NCBI RefSeq assembly: GCF_030651835.1
Contig: NZ_JAUSBX010000036.1
Location: 1 to 64,000 of the forward strand
Reading direction: 5' to 3'
Source: Methylicorpusculum sp.
GTDB taxonomy: Bacteria; Pseudomonadota; Gammaproteobacteria; Methylococcales; Methylomonadaceae
Length of the DNA: 64,000 nucleotides
The notes under the pieces are model-generated. The model saw only the letters and a program-made list of their open reading frames with translations, was not told the DNA's origin and did no database searches. How positions within the stretch are numbered: position 1 is the stretch's first letter; the number at the start of each line of letters is the position of its first letter. This document shows, piece by piece, positions 43,195 to 53,656 of this stretch. The translations under genes and the position numbers were made by a program.

Positions 43195-43926
43195 TCAAAA
43201 TCCCAAACTTGATAACAGGTCATCCACATCATCCTGACTGCTGGCGACAACTGTACCTTCACTATCATCCAAACCCGGAACAACAGGTCCCGGCAACTCA
43301 GGCTCGCTGCTGCCTATGTTTTTATCAGTCGACCTGCCGTGCCCGGACAGCTTAATTAAAGCCAGCATGCCCGATTCCAGTTCCTCGACCATGGTAATGA
43401 CACGCCGAATAATCTGGCCGGTGATATCCTGGAAACTCTGAGCCATCAAGATCTCATTAAAGCCATTTTGAATATTCTCAAGCGATTGAACGGATACTTT
43501 AAAATACTCCGTTATTTCTTGACTCATGTCCTTAAACTCCTGAAAAGGCATTTGCCTGATCAAAAAGCGGTCCCAGTTAGCAGACAGCTTTTGCACTTGC
43601 TGATTCAGCTCGAAAGCCACAGGATATAAATCTTCTACCGCATTCAAGGTCTTATTCGCAGCTTGTTCGGTCATTGAAATGACATAGTGCAAACGCTCTT
43701 TTGCATCCGGAATATCATTTTGCGCAAAAGCGGTAATTTTTGATTCCAGCGCAAAAGAAGTCATCGAATCATGAAGTTGCCGCGTTAATTTTCCAACTTC
43801 CTGATAAAGCTGAGTCTCTCGTATACCGGCAATTTCATCCATAAATTTATTGGCTGAAGCTTCGTCTCCATTCTCCAACGCTTCCAGTAAATTTTTAGCT
43901 AGGCTAAGGCGATCAATTTCGGTCAT
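43195..43926 (-). CDS. cheZ: CheY-P phosphatase CheZ
   Basis: A 243-residue helical protein. The catalytic glutamine lies in LMAQSFQDITGQIIRRVI, preceded by a long four-helix-bundle region, and the C-terminal tail (VASSQDDVDDLLSSLGF) is the CheY-binding helix. It ends the CheY-P signal. It lies between cheY and cheA with short gaps. Confidence 0.93.
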   Translation of the reverse strand: MTEIDRLSLAKNLLEALENGDEASANKFMDEIAGIRETQLYQEVGKLTRQLHDSMTSFALESKITAFAQNDIPDAKERLHYVISMTEQAANKTLNAVEDLYPVAFELNQQVQKLSANWDRFLIRQMPFQEFKDMSQEITEYFKVSVQSLENIQNGFNEILMAQSFQDITGQIIRRVITMVEELESGMLALIKLSGHGRSTDKNIGSSEPELPGPVVPGLDDSEGTVVASSQDDVDDLLSSLGF

Positions 43927-43942
43927 GGCAATCCTTCTTCAG

Positions 43943-44329
43943 CTAGCCGTCTATACGTTCAAAAATCTTCTCAATCTTTTCTTTAAGTGTAGCCGCCGTA
44001 AAAGGTTTGATGATGTAGCCATTGACCCCGGCCTGCGCTGCCATAATAATTTGCTCGCGCTTGGCTTCAGCAGTCACCATTAATACCGGCAACTTGGCCA
44101 AATCCGGATCCGCACGAACGGCCTTTAATAAATCCAAGCCGGTCATACCGGGCATATTCCAATCCGTAATCAGAAAATCGATTCCGCCTGCCTTCAGTTT
44201 AGGCAATGCGGTCTTCCCATCATCCGCTTCCAAAGTATTGGTAAATCCCAGATCCCGGAGCAAATTTTTCACTATTCGTCTCATTGTTGAAAAATCATCA
44301 ACAACCAGAATTTTCATGTTCTTATCCAA
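43943..44329 (-). CDS. cheY: Chemotaxis response regulator CheY
   Basis: A 128-residue single receiver domain with acidic residues Asp11 and Asp12, phosphoacceptor Asp56 ([12 protein letters not shown]), Thr86 (MVTAEAK) and Lys108 (YIIKPF). Phospho-CheY binds FliM/FliN to reverse the motor. It opens the chemotaxis genes about 235 bases after fliA; no strong promoter was identified in that gap. Confidence 0.95.
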   Translation of the reverse strand: MDKNMKILVVDDFSTMRRIVKNLLRDLGFTNTLEADDGKTALPKLKAGGIDFLITDWNMPGMTGLDLLKAVRADPDLAKLPVLMVTAEAKREQIIMAAQAGVNGYIIKPFTAATLKEKIEKIFERIDG

Positions 44330-44564
44330 GGATAGTCTCCAATCTGTTGTATTTTGTCATTCTCAGTGAATCCTTATTAACTCAACCCAATTATTAATCA
44401 TGAAATACGTTCGACTCACTTCATTAAATAGCGGGAATTTGACAACCTTCGCAACTTAAGCTGGACTTTATTCGTATTCGAAGTGCATAGCAGGCTATGT
44501 CTGTGTTTACGCAACAAAGTGGTGAACAAACAGACCTGTTGTTGAGTCTGTAAATGTCAAGCAC

Positions 44565-45293
44565 CTAAGCATTTTCACTTTCCGTCTCTTGCCAATCAGC
44601 CAGTCTGGCACGTAACCGCAGCATTGCTTTGCTTAAAATCTGACTGACCCGCGACTCACTGACCTCAAGCACCTTGCCAATCTCTCTCAAGTTCAGCTCA
44701 TCATTATAATACAGTGAAATGACCAGTCTTTCGCGTTCCGGCAATAGCATAATGGCGTCTTTCAGTGCCGTATTGAACGATTCATGGCTAATTTGCCCGA
44801 ATGGATCGCTTTCTACTTCAACACACTCATCAAAAGCATGATCACCTTCTTCCGCCAGTTTCTCTACACTCAACTCTCTACAGCAAAGCGTATCCTGAAG
44901 AATTTGCCCATATTCATCCATGCTGATGCCTAGGAATTTGGCAACATCCGCATCTCTGGCATCACAGCCGGTAGTGTTTTCGATCTGCCGGATAGCATCG
45001 GCAACCATCCGTGCTTTTCTATGCACAGAACGGGGCGTCCAATCGGAACGCCTGACATCGTCCAGCATCGATCCGCGAATGCGAATACCTGCATAGGTTT
45101 CAAAACTTGCGCCTTGTGACGCATCAAAATTTTTTACGGCTTCCAATAAGCCCAACATGCCCGACTGAATCAAATCATCGACCAGAATGGTGTCAGGTAA
45201 TTTACAAATCAAATGATAGGCGATGCGTTTAACCAAAGGGGCATACTGCGCCACAAGGTCCTCTTTGGACCCAGTCTGCACAGAGGCATACAT
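44565..45293 (-). CDS. fliA: Flagellar sigma factor FliA (sigma-28)
   Basis: A 242-residue sigma factor. Region 2 (YAPLVKRIAYHL, LPDTILVDDLIQSGMLGLLEAV, FETYAGIRIRGSMLDDVRRSDWTPRS) and region 4 (LPERERLVISLYYNDELNLREIG, SESRVSQI) are clear. It directs late flagellar and chemotaxis genes. ATG 45293 follows an AAAGGAG ribosome site; the ATG at 45308 inside the fleN stop lacks one. Confidence 0.94.
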   Translation of the reverse strand: MYASVQTGSKEDLVAQYAPLVKRIAYHLICKLPDTILVDDLIQSGMLGLLEAVKNFDASQGASFETYAGIRIRGSMLDDVRRSDWTPRSVHRKARMVADAIRQIENTTGCDARDADVAKFLGISMDEYGQILQDTLCCRELSVEKLAEEGDHAFDECVEVESDPFGQISHESFNTALKDAIMLLPERERLVISLYYNDELNLREIGKVLEVSESRVSQILSKAMLRLRARLADWQETESENA

Positions 45294-45304
45294 CGCCGCT
45301 CCTT

Positions 45305-46177
45305 TCATGCAACATGCTCCTGAGTACCGTATTGAATCATGCGTTCAACAAAAAACTCCAGGTATCCGCCCGCTTGATTCTTGATCGGCCAACGGTTGAT
45401 TTGCTGGGCGGCCGCTTTAATCGCCAGTGATGCCTTACTCCTGGGATAGGAAGCAATCACAGGATTTTGCTTTTGCACCGCTTTACGCAAATATTCGTCG
45501 AACGGAATTGCCCCTACAAAATCCAGTGAAACATCCAGATAGCGATCTGTCACCCGGGTTAATTTTTGAAACAGCAACTGGCCGTGCTGAACCGTCTGGA
45601 CCATATTAGTCAGGACATGAAAACGGTTAAGACCGTAATCTCTATTCAGTAATTTTATAAACGCATAAGCATCCGTCAGTGAAGTCGGTTCGTCACAGAC
45701 CACGATAATAATCTCCTGACAAGCTCTGGCAAAATTAACCACGCTGGGCGAAATACCCGCCGCAGTATCAACGATCATGACATCGAGATCATGGTTGATT
45801 TCGCTAAAAGCATGCACAATGGCCGCCTGCTCGATATTGGAAAGGTCAGACATGCGCTGCAGGCCTGATGAGGCAGGGATCACCAATAGACCTGATGGGC
45901 CATGAAGAATAATTTCATCCAGGGTTTTTTCGCCGTTGAGCACATGCGACAAATTAAACTGAGGATACATCCCCAGCAACACGTCGACATTAGCCAAACC
46001 CATATCGGCATCCAGCAAAGCCACTCGTTTACCCATTTCGCATAGGGCCATGCCTAAATTAACCGACAAGTTCGTTTTACCCACGCCACCTTTGCCGCTG
46101 GTAACAGCAATGACACGAACAGGGTTTACTTTTTTCATTTTTCTAATTCCGGCAGCTTGATCCAGTTGATTATGCAT
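45305..46177 (-). CDS. fleN: Flagellar number regulator FleN (FlhG)
   Basis: A 290-residue MinD/ParA-type ATPase with the deviant Walker A SGKGGVGKTN (residues 27-36), LLDADMGLANVDVLLG and MIVDTAAGISPSVV. It limits flagellar number by acting on FleQ and FlhF. ATG 46177 sits within the last codons of flhF, so translation is coupled; the N-terminal HNQLDQAAGIR matches the FleN activation helix. Confidence 0.93.
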   Translation of the reverse strand: MHNQLDQAAGIRKMKKVNPVRVIAVTSGKGGVGKTNLSVNLGMALCEMGKRVALLDADMGLANVDVLLGMYPQFNLSHVLNGEKTLDEIILHGPSGLLVIPASSGLQRMSDLSNIEQAAIVHAFSEINHDLDVMIVDTAAGISPSVVNFARACQEIIIVVCDEPTSLTDAYAFIKLLNRDYGLNRFHVLTNMVQTVQHGQLLFQKLTRVTDRYLDVSLDFVGAIPFDEYLRKAVQKQNPVIASYPRSKASLAIKAAAQQINRWPIKNQAGGYLEFFVERMIQYGTQEHVA

Positions 46178-47654
46178 AGCTTTGTGAAACCCAGTCATCA
46201 TAATTCATGCTGACCTTACTTTCGCCGGTCAGCTTAAGTTCTGCGACGCATTGCTCAACAAGATCTCTACCAACTGCATTATGCAAATCTTCGGGAACTT
46301 GTTGACCATTGGTGACAAAAGCCAGTGGTAAACGTTGTTCAGTCACAGCAGACAAGGCCGCGCCTTGGGATGTGGTCTCATCAAGTTTAGTCAAAATACC
46401 TGCTTCCGGCTGAAATATTTTAAAAGCCTCAATGATTTCCTTCGTGGTTTTATATTGAGTTGCTGCAGACATGACCAGATAACATTTGATAAACAGGTCA
46501 TCGTGCTGCAAAGTTTTGATCTGTTCGGCAAGACGCTGATCTCTGTGCCCCATGCCTGCGGTATCAATCAGAATCAAGCGTTTATCGGCAAAACCGTTGA
46601 TCAAGGATCTCAATTGCTCGGCATTTGAAGCGATCCGAACCGGCACATCCAATATGCGGCCATACGTATTGAGCTGATCATGCGCAGCAATCCGAAAATT
46701 ATCGGTGGAAATCAAAGCCACCTGTTTTGGACCGTGTTTCAGTATGAACTGAGCCGCCAATTTTGCGATGGTAGTGGTTTTTCCCACTCCGGTGGGACCT
46801 ACCAGCGCAACGATACCGCCATATTCAAGCAGATTGTCTTCGGCAATCGGCAATACGTTGATCAGCATTTCCTGCGCTTTTTTAAACGCCACATCCACAT
46901 CGCGGAGTGAGCCCAGACGATTAGCCACTTTGATACTGAGGTTCTTGGCAATGCCCATATCCGCCAGACGGCTCAGCAATTCGAGCCGGGCCGGATTATT
47001 CTGATTATTTTGCTGCCAACCCATTTCAGACAAGCGGCTGTTCATCGTCACACGCAATGACTTAAGCTCCTGAAACATGTCCATAATGAGTTTATCGTGA
47101 GCAATTTCGTGCTTTTCCTGAACGATAGTGTGTTGTTGATTTTTTTCTGCGTAATCGATTGATTTATTAACCTGGGCGGCAGAGGGTGCCCCAGATTTAG
47201 GGGATTCAGCAGGAATTTCCCAGCCCTGCTTAACCGCTTTTTTAGGGGCTGATAGTGGCTCCGAGTAGCTGACTGGTTTCGCCGGCCGGGTGAAATTGGC
47301 TTTTTCGGCATACCCCAGATACTCATCCATTTTGCGGCGTGAAGGCCGTGGTGGTATCTCGCCATCGGCACCTTTTTTTCTGGGGCTGCTGATAACGTGT
47401 AAAGGTTTTTCTTCCGCTTCAAACGTTTGCAAAACGGGTTTTCTTATTTCCTTGGATCTCGCAAGTTTCTGTTCTTCAGCCTGTTTTTGCAGACTACTGT
47501 GAATCAGCTCCTCGTCAAAATCGCGGGCCGCGACAATTTCCACGCCGCCGTCAACGGAACGATTCGACATTATCACCGCGTCGGCTCCGAGTTCCTCCTT
47601 GACCATACGCATGGCTTGGCGGATATCCTCCGCAAAATATCGTTTAATTTTCAT
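46170..47654 (-). CDS. flhF: Flagellar placement GTPase FlhF
   Basis: A 494-residue SRP-type GTPase. The N-terminal B domain (MKIKRYFAEDIRQAMRMVKEELGADAVIMSNR) is followed by a variable basic/proline region (about 65-180) and the NG domain, with GPTGVGKTT at 286-294, STDNFRIAAHDQLNTYG, LIDTAGMGHRDQRL and LTKLDETTSQG. It sets the site of polar flagellum assembly. It lies between flhA and fleN. Confidence 0.93.
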   Translation of the reverse strand: MKIKRYFAEDIRQAMRMVKEELGADAVIMSNRSVDGGVEIVAARDFDEELIHSSLQKQAEEQKLARSKEIRKPVLQTFEAEEKPLHVISSPRKKGADGEIPPRPSRRKMDEYLGYAEKANFTRPAKPVSYSEPLSAPKKAVKQGWEIPAESPKSGAPSAAQVNKSIDYAEKNQQHTIVQEKHEIAHDKLIMDMFQELKSLRVTMNSRLSEMGWQQNNQNNPARLELLSRLADMGIAKNLSIKVANRLGSLRDVDVAFKKAQEMLINVLPIAEDNLLEYGGIVALVGPTGVGKTTTIAKLAAQFILKHGPKQVALISTDNFRIAAHDQLNTYGRILDVPVRIASNAEQLRSLINGFADKRLILIDTAGMGHRDQRLAEQIKTLQHDDLFIKCYLVMSAATQYKTTKEIIEAFKIFQPEAGILTKLDETTSQGAALSAVTEQRLPLAFVTNGQQVPEDLHNAVGRDLVEQCVAELKLTGESKVSMNYDDWVSQSYA

Positions 47655-47670
47655 TTACTACCCCGTCAAA

Positions 47671-49776
47671 TTAGGTTCGCTGCCCTCCTCCTACCGTCGA
47701 AATCACTTTAATTTGTCTATCTTCAGGGATTTCGTTGTAAGCAAGAACGTGCAAGCCGGAAATTGAATAACGTACAAAGCGAGCCACCCAGGGACGGATA
47801 AATGAGGACACCAATAAAACAGCGGTTTGTCCTTCCAATTCCATTTTTTGCGTGCTTTCTTCCAATGCCCTGTGCATTTGCTCAGCCAGCCCAGGCTCAA
47901 TGCCAACGCCACCCTCTCCTGCAGTCTGTAATGACTTATGCAACAAGCGTTCCAAGTCCGGATCCAACGTAATCACCGGCAATTCTTGTTGTATACCACT
48001 GATTTCATGAACAATTGCCCTGCCTAACGAGACCCTTACCGCCGATGTCAGCACATCGGGATCTTGACTCTTCATACCGAACTCCGCCAAAGTTTCGGCG
48101 ATGGTCCGCATATCTCTTATCGGTACCCGTTCTTGAAGCAGATTTTGCAGGACTTTAACCACGACACCCAAAGGCATGGTTTTGGGTACCAGATCTTCAA
48201 CCAGCTTAGGCGCCGCCTTGGAAAGGTTTTCCAATATCCGTTGCGTTTCTTCGTATCCCAGCAACTGATAAGCATTACTCTGCAAGACATGGCTTAAATG
48301 AGTAGCCACCACCGTACCGGGATCGACTACCGTGTAACCGAGTGTTTGGGCATGGTCTTTTTGATTTGGCTCAATCCATACCGCCTCCAGGCCAAATGCC
48401 GGATCTCTGCATTCCTTTCCCTTAAGTGCGCCAAAAACCCTGCCGGGATTGATAGCCAGCTCCATGTCCGGTATAACATCCGCTTCACCCACGGTAACGC
48501 CCATCAATGAGATGCGGTAAGTTGTCGGGGTTAAATCCAGATTGTCTCTGATATGAACGGATGGAATCAAAAAACCCAACTCTTGTGACAGTTTTTTACG
48601 TACGCCTTTTATGCGGGTCATCAACTGTCCGCCTTGATTTTTGTCAACCAGCGGAATCAAGCGGTAACCGACCTCCAAACCAATCACATCGACCGGCATC
48701 ACATCATCCCAACCCAATTCTTTAATTTCAGCTGAAGGCGCCGGCTGCCGTAGCGCTAAATCCTTTTTAACCTCAACGCTCTGAACCAGCTCCTGCCGTT
48801 TTCCGGCCATATAACCGACACCGGCCAACACGGCCGATAAAAAAATGAATACCAAATTAGGCATCCCAGGAATTATGCCTAACAGACCGATGACCGCCGC
48901 GGTAATGTATAGCGATTTGGGATTGTCGAAAAGTTGAGAGCTGACTTGCTGCCCCAGATTCTCATCACCCACTTTGACGCGAGTCACCACGATAGCCGAA
49001 GCGGTAGACAACAAAAGCGACGGTATTTGCGCAACCAAGCCATCACCGATGGTCAACAACACATAAACTTCACCGGCATTACTAAAGCTCATGCCATGTT
49101 GCCCTACACCAATCGCCAAACCGCCGATAATGTTGACAAATAAAATGATGATACCAGCCACGGCATCGCCTCTGACGAACTTACTCGCACCGTCCATTGA
49201 ACCGTAAAAATCCGCTTCGGCAGCCACTTCAGCCCGCCTCTGTTTGGCTTGATCCTGATTGATCAGACCGGAGTTCAAATCAGCATCGATCGCCATTTGT
49301 TTGCCCGGCATCGCATCCAAAGTAAACCGCGCCCCGACTTCCGCGACCCGTCCGGCACCTTTGGTCACGACAACGAAGTTGATAATCACCAGAATGGCAA
49401 AAACGACCAGACCCACTGCAAAATTGCCGCCGATAACGAAATTTCCAAACGCTTCGATGACTTTACCTGCGGCCGCACCGCCATTATGACCATCGAGTAA
49501 CACGATACGGGTTGACGCGACATTGAGTGCCAGCCGAAGCAAGGTTGCGATCAGAATGACTGTTGGAAAAGCGGAGAATTCAAGCGGATTTAAAGTGTAA
49601 ACAACAACCAGCAGAATGATCAGCGAAAAAGCGATGTTAAAGGTGAAAAACAAATCCAATATAAAAGCCGGCAACGGCATCATGACCATTGCCAAGACCA
49701 TCATAATAAAAATCGGCGCGCCCAATCCTGAGCGACTGATTAACTTGAGACTTTGGGTAAGTTTACTAAGATCCAT
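47671..49776 (-). CDS. flhA: Flagellar export gate protein FlhA
   Basis: A 701-residue protein with eight N-terminal membrane segments, the FHIPEP-family cytoplasmic linker region (TKGAGRVAEVGARFTLDAMPGKQ, QAKQRRAEVAAEADFYGSMDGA), and a large C-terminal cytoplasmic domain (VDPGTVVATHLSHVLQSNAYQLLG) that docks chaperone-substrate complexes. It uses proton motive force for export. The gene lies four bases after flhB. Confidence 0.95.
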   Translation of the reverse strand: MDLSKLTQSLKLISRSGLGAPIFIMMVLAMVMMPLPAFILDLFFTFNIAFSLIILLVVVYTLNPLEFSAFPTVILIATLLRLALNVASTRIVLLDGHNGGAAAGKVIEAFGNFVIGGNFAVGLVVFAILVIINFVVVTKGAGRVAEVGARFTLDAMPGKQMAIDADLNSGLINQDQAKQRRAEVAAEADFYGSMDGASKFVRGDAVAGIIILFVNIIGGLAIGVGQHGMSFSNAGEVYVLLTIGDGLVAQIPSLLLSTASAIVVTRVKVGDENLGQQVSSQLFDNPKSLYITAAVIGLLGIIPGMPNLVFIFLSAVLAGVGYMAGKRQELVQSVEVKKDLALRQPAPSAEIKELGWDDVMPVDVIGLEVGYRLIPLVDKNQGGQLMTRIKGVRKKLSQELGFLIPSVHIRDNLDLTPTTYRISLMGVTVGEADVIPDMELAINPGRVFGALKGKECRDPAFGLEAVWIEPNQKDHAQTLGYTVVDPGTVVATHLSHVLQSNAYQLLGYEETQRILENLSKAAPKLVEDLVPKTMPLGVVVKVLQNLLQERVPIRDMRTIAETLAEFGMKSQDPDVLTSAVRVSLGRAIVHEISGIQQELPVITLDPDLERLLHKSLQTAGEGGVGIEPGLAEQMHRALEESTQKMELEGQTAVLLVSSFIRPWVARFVRYSISGLHVLAYNEIPEDRQIKVISTVGGGQRT

Positions 49777-49780
49777 GATG

Positions 49781-50908
49781 TTATTTCCGGTATTCTTCGG
49801 GAATGGGCAGGTCGCCTGGCGCTAATGGCTCGGCCCAGCCTTGTGATCGTGCGGTTTTAAGCTGAAACACATAAGCTAAAACCTGAGCCACTGCCAAAAA
49901 CAGACCTTGAGGTATTTCCTCTTTTAATTCGGTTGAGTAATACAGCGCTCGGGCCAATGGCGGCGCTGTCACCAAAGGGACTTTTGCCCCGGTCGCCAGA
50001 TTGCGTATTTGTGCAGCAATCAAATCGGTGCCTTTAGCCACCACACGGGGCGCAGCATTTGAGTTTTGATCATACTTAAGAGCGACAGCGAAATGCGTAG
50101 GGTTAGTGACGACCACATCGGCCAAAGGGACTTCTTCCATCATCCGCCTTTGCGCCATTTCCATCTGGATTCTGCGTTGACGCCCCTTTATTTCAGGACT
50201 TCCCTCCGACTCTTTCATCTCATCCCTGACTTCCTGTTTGGTCATCTTCAACTTTTGACTATGGTCCCATAATTGATAAGGCACATCGAACATGGCAATG
50301 ATCAATAACGAAGCGCTCAATATCAAATTGCAGAAACCGATGGCTTCCAGCGCATGCCTGATCGCTTGTTTAGGCGACTCGGCACTCAACCCGAGCAATT
50401 CATACATGACGCTTTTGAACAAAATGACTGCGACGAAGAACACCAGCATAAACTTTAACAGCGCTTTCACCAGCTCTATCAAGCCACGAACTGAAAACAA
50501 CCGCGCCATGCCTTTAATCGGATCAAGCTTTTCAAATTTAGGGGTCAAGGCATCCCAGCTAAACACCCATCCCCCCATAGCAATAGGCCCAAAAAGCGCG
50601 GCAATCAGCATCACTATAAAAAAAGGAGCCAACAGTAAAACCCCGTCAATCAGCGACTGCTTTAAATTGAGGTACATACTTTCCGGTGAAAAAATGGTTT
50701 CCCGGCTTAATTGAAAAGCTGACGTCATCATTTTCAGCATACCTTGTCCGATATGATCACCCATCACCAGCAACATCGTCGCTCCGGTTATCAGCATCAC
50801 GCAGGTATTCAGTTCTTTTGAGCGAGCGACCTGACCTTTTTTTCTTGAGTCATCAAGCCGCTTACCCGTAGGTTCTTCTGATTTATCTTGCCCGGAATCT
50901 TCTGCCAT
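49781..50908 (-). CDS. flhB: Flagellar export switch protein FlhB
   Basis: A 375-residue protein with a charged N-terminus (KSEEPTGKRLDDSRKKGQVARSKE), four membrane segments, and a cytoplasmic domain with the autocleavage motif NPTH at 269-272. Cleavage changes export from rod/hook to filament substrates. It follows fliR. Confidence 0.95.
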   Translation of the reverse strand: MAEDSGQDKSEEPTGKRLDDSRKKGQVARSKELNTCVMLITGATMLLVMGDHIGQGMLKMMTSAFQLSRETIFSPESMYLNLKQSLIDGVLLLAPFFIVMLIAALFGPIAMGGWVFSWDALTPKFEKLDPIKGMARLFSVRGLIELVKALLKFMLVFFVAVILFKSVMYELLGLSAESPKQAIRHALEAIGFCNLILSASLLIIAMFDVPYQLWDHSQKLKMTKQEVRDEMKESEGSPEIKGRQRRIQMEMAQRRMMEEVPLADVVVTNPTHFAVALKYDQNSNAAPRVVAKGTDLIAAQIRNLATGAKVPLVTAPPLARALYYSTELKEEIPQGLFLAVAQVLAYVFQLKTARSQGWAEPLAPGDLPIPEEYRK

Positions 50909-50916
50909 AGCGCCTC

Positions 50917-51690
50917 TTAAATACGAAGAATCTGCCCAATCAACTCATAGGCGTCCATAAGCAGGCCGGTAAAGTTTTCAAGAACCGATGGCAAAGTCAG
51001 CCAGATTAAAAGCAGACCCAGCATCAGGGTGACGGGGAAGCCGATTGAGAAAATATTTAACTGGGGTGCTGCCCGTGAAGCCACGCCAAAACTGACATTC
51101 ACCAATAACAGGCTCGCAATCACCGGCAAAGCGAGCAATAACCCGCCGGCAAATAACCGGCTGCCCCACGCAATGATTGACCAGATATCGGCCTTGTCCA
51201 GACTGTCCACGGCAATGGGTAATGTAGCAAAACTGTCCAGGATCAATTTTATCAACAGTAAATGTCCATCCATGGCCAAAAAAATCAATGTACTCATGAT
51301 GACGTAAAACTGGGCGACAACCGGGACCTGCTGGCCGTTTTGCGGATCGACCATTGACGCGAAGCCTAGGCCCATCCCGTAAGCGATACCCTGTCCGCCA
51401 AAAACGATTGCCCCAAACACCATCTGAAGAATAAAGCCCGTCGCCAGTCCAATGAAAACCTGATGCGCAGCAATCAATAGACCTTGGTAGCTGAACAATT
51501 CAATGGGAGGCAACGGCGGCAAGACAGGCATGACCACCAAGGTGAGCACAACCGCCAGGATCAGTCTGACCCTAGCCGGCACGCCATGTAGACTGAATAG
51601 CGGAGCCGCTATGAACAAGGCTCCTATGCGGATCAACGGCCAGACAAATGCCGTCACTTTGGCCATCAGCTCCGCCTCAGTAAAATGCAT
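50917..51690 (-). CDS. fliR: Flagellar export gate protein FliR
   Basis: A 257-residue integral membrane protein with about six hydrophobic segments and the FliR/SpaR features VWPLIRIGALFIAAPLFSL, GQGIAYGMGLGFASMVDP and AAPQLNIFSIGFPVTLMLG. ATG 51690 has a GAAGG site upstream; an earlier TTG (51714) overlaps fliQ. Confidence 0.93.
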   Translation of the reverse strand: MHFTEAELMAKVTAFVWPLIRIGALFIAAPLFSLHGVPARVRLILAVVLTLVVMPVLPPLPPIELFSYQGLLIAAHQVFIGLATGFILQMVFGAIVFGGQGIAYGMGLGFASMVDPQNGQQVPVVAQFYVIMSTLIFLAMDGHLLLIKLILDSFATLPIAVDSLDKADIWSIIAWGSRLFAGGLLLALPVIASLLLVNVSFGVASRAAPQLNIFSIGFPVTLMLGLLLIWLTLPSVLENFTGLLMDAYELIGQILRI

Positions 51691-51706
51691 CAGTAAACCT
51701 TCAGCA

Positions 51707-51976
51707 TCAACCAATCAAATGAGGAATATCCCTAATCGCTTCCTGGAAATAATCCACATACATTTGCAGCATCCACGGCCCCAATATCATTAACACAGCG
51801 CCGATAACAATCAGTTTGGGCACAAAAGTCAGCGTCATTTCATTGATTTGTGTGGCGGCCTGAAACATCGCAATCAACAAACCAACAACCAGAGAAGGAA
51901 TCAAAACCGGGGCTGTCAATTTAACTGCCACCAGCATCGCCTCCTGACCTACGTTGTAAATAGTTTCGGGCGTCAT
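51707..51976 (-). CDS. fliQ: Flagellar export gate protein FliQ
   Basis: An 89-residue protein of two membrane helices, beginning MTPETIYNVGQEAMLVAVKL and containing PSLVVGLLIAMFQAATQINEMTLTFVPKL, the FliQ signature. It forms part of the FliPQR gate. Confidence 0.94.
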   Translation of the reverse strand: MTPETIYNVGQEAMLVAVKLTAPVLIPSLVVGLLIAMFQAATQINEMTLTFVPKLIVIGAVLMILGPWMLQMYVDYFQEAIRDIPHLIG

Positions 51977-51991
51977 AACAACCCTCTTGAA

Positions 51992-52747
51992 TTAAGTGAC
52001 ATAAAAGCTTGCTGCCAGCATTTCCATGATCAAAGACCATCCGTCAGCCAAGACAAAAAGCATCAGTTTAAAAGGCAAAGAAATAATCATCGGCGACAGC
52101 ATCATCATGCCCATGGACATCAGAACACTCGCAACCACTAAGTCAATAATCAAAAAGGGCAAAAATATCAGAAAGCCAATCTGAAATGCGGTTTTCAATT
52201 CGCTGGTCACATAAGCCGGTAATAACAGTGAAAATGGCACATCTTCGTCGGACTGCAATTCTTCATGTCCGGAAATACGGACAAACATTTCCAGATCCGA
52301 CTCCCGCGTCTGCTTGAGCATGAACAAGCGAAACGGGCCCGACGCCCTTTCGATAGCGGTTGTGACATCAATTTTTTCCTCGAGATAGGGCTGCACAGCG
52401 TCAACGTAGACTTTGTCGAAAACCGGCATCATGATGAAAATAGTCAGAAACAAAGACAGCCCCAACAGAATTTGATTACTGGGCGCCTGCGCGGTGCCTA
52501 ATGCTTGCCGGAGTAAACTGAGCACAATCATGATTCTTGTAAAAGACGTCATGGTTAACAACAAAGCCGGCAACACGGTCAACGCAGTCATCAGCGCCAG
52601 AATTTGTATCGTCACCGAATAAGTCTGTCCGCCCTGCGAGTTTGTTGACACACTAAAAGCATCAATGCCCACCGCATAGGCGCCGGTAACCGGCCATAAA
52701 ACGCTGATTAGCAAAACGATAACTTTAAACTTGTGTAGATTACGCAT
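51992..52747 (-). CDS. fliP: Flagellar export gate protein FliP
   Basis: A 251-residue protein with a cleavable signal peptide (about 1-25) and four membrane segments; [36 protein letters not shown] and [19 protein letters not shown] are FliP signatures. It forms the core of the export gate. Its start overlaps fliO by eight bases. Confidence 0.95.
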   Translation of the reverse strand: MRNLHKFKVIVLLISVLWPVTGAYAVGIDAFSVSTNSQGGQTYSVTIQILALMTALTVLPALLLTMTSFTRIMIVLSLLRQALGTAQAPSNQILLGLSLFLTIFIMMPVFDKVYVDAVQPYLEEKIDVTTAIERASGPFRLFMLKQTRESDLEMFVRISGHEELQSDEDVPFSLLLPAYVTSELKTAFQIGFLIFLPFLIIDLVVASVLMSMGMMMLSPMIISLPFKLMLFVLADGWSLIMEMLAASFYVT

Positions 52748-53192
52748 CCGAACGCCCCGCCCCTTTCATGGCTTGCATCAACTTTTGAGCAAAAGCGCTA
52801 CTGCCATCCGAATCACGACTTTGTTGCTGCGCTAAGCAGTCATCGCCTTCCAGCACCAAAAGCGTTTCAATACGTCCCGGTGCCACACCGACCACCAGCT
52901 GCTTTTTTCCGACTTCAACCAGAACAATACGTTCTCGCATCCCAACTGAAATACCTCCCAGCACGCGCATTTTTGCTGCCGGTCCCGGTGTTAATGCCGT
53001 TAATTTGCGCATTGCCCACACACAGGCAAAGAACATAGCCAGCACTACCAGCATGCCAACTCCCCATTGCAGCAAATCGGCCGGTTCAACAATACGGGCT
53101 TTCAAGTGGCTGGCGGCTTGTGAATTTTCCGCCGCCAAACCCGGTATACTGAAAACCATGAGAACGACGCCTATTAGGGATTGAATTTTCAT
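52740..53192 (-). CDS. fliO: Flagellar protein FliO
   Basis: A 150-residue protein with a signal-like N-terminus, one membrane helix (about 42-62), and a cytoplasmic domain with [34 protein letters not shown], as in FliO, which helps assemble FliP. It starts at the fliN stop. Confidence 0.88.
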   Translation of the reverse strand: MKIQSLIGVVLMVFSIPGLAAENSQAASHLKARIVEPADLLQWGVGMLVVLAMFFACVWAMRKLTALTPGPAAKMRVLGGISVGMRERIVLVEVGKKQLVVGVAPGRIETLLVLEGDDCLAQQQSRDSDGSSAFAQKLMQAMKGAGRSDA

Positions 53193-53623
53193 TAACTCAA
53201 TCGTTTGACTCGTTCAGAGGGGCTTACGACGTCGGTCAAACGAATACCGAACTTATCATTGACTACCACAACCTCTCCGTGGGCAATTAAGGTGCCATTG
53301 ACCAATACATCCATGGGTTCTCCAGCCAGCCTGTCCAGTTCCACAACAGAGCCTTCATTGAGCTGCAGCAAATTCCTGATATTGATTTGTGAGCGGCCAA
53401 TTTCCATCGAAATGACTACCGGAATATCGAGAATAACATCCAGCTCAATGTCCTCCTTGGACATTTTCCGCTCACCCTGTGTTGGCATGTTTTCAAGCTC
53501 ATCAAATTGGGCTGTCTCAAAATCTCCAGTATTGCGCCGCCCCTGAGTCTCGGCCGAGGCTTGCTCGTTCATTGCCGCCGCCCAGTCGTCGCCCATATCT
53601 TCGTCTTCTTCTATTTCACTCAT
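53192..53623 (-). CDS. fliN: Flagellar motor switch protein FliN
   Basis: A 143-residue protein with an acidic N-terminal region (EIEEDEDMGDDWAAAMNEQ) and the C-terminal SpoA domain (LDVILDIPVVISMEIGRSQINIRNLLQLNEGSVVELDRLAGEPMDVLVNG). It forms the C-ring with FliM and binds CheY-P. Confidence 0.94.
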   Translation of the reverse strand: MSEIEEDEDMGDDWAAAMNEQASAETQGRRNTGDFETAQFDELENMPTQGERKMSKEDIELDVILDIPVVISMEIGRSQINIRNLLQLNEGSVVELDRLAGEPMDVLVNGTLIAHGEVVVVNDKFGIRLTDVVSPSERVKRLS

Positions 53624-53656
53624 ACCTATCCGGTCTCACTTGATTGGCTGTGCCCG

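Noticed and set aside
50292-50714. A 140-codon plus-strand frame opposite flhB
   Set aside because: Antisense to a clear FlhB with its NPTH site; composition reflects the complementary strand.
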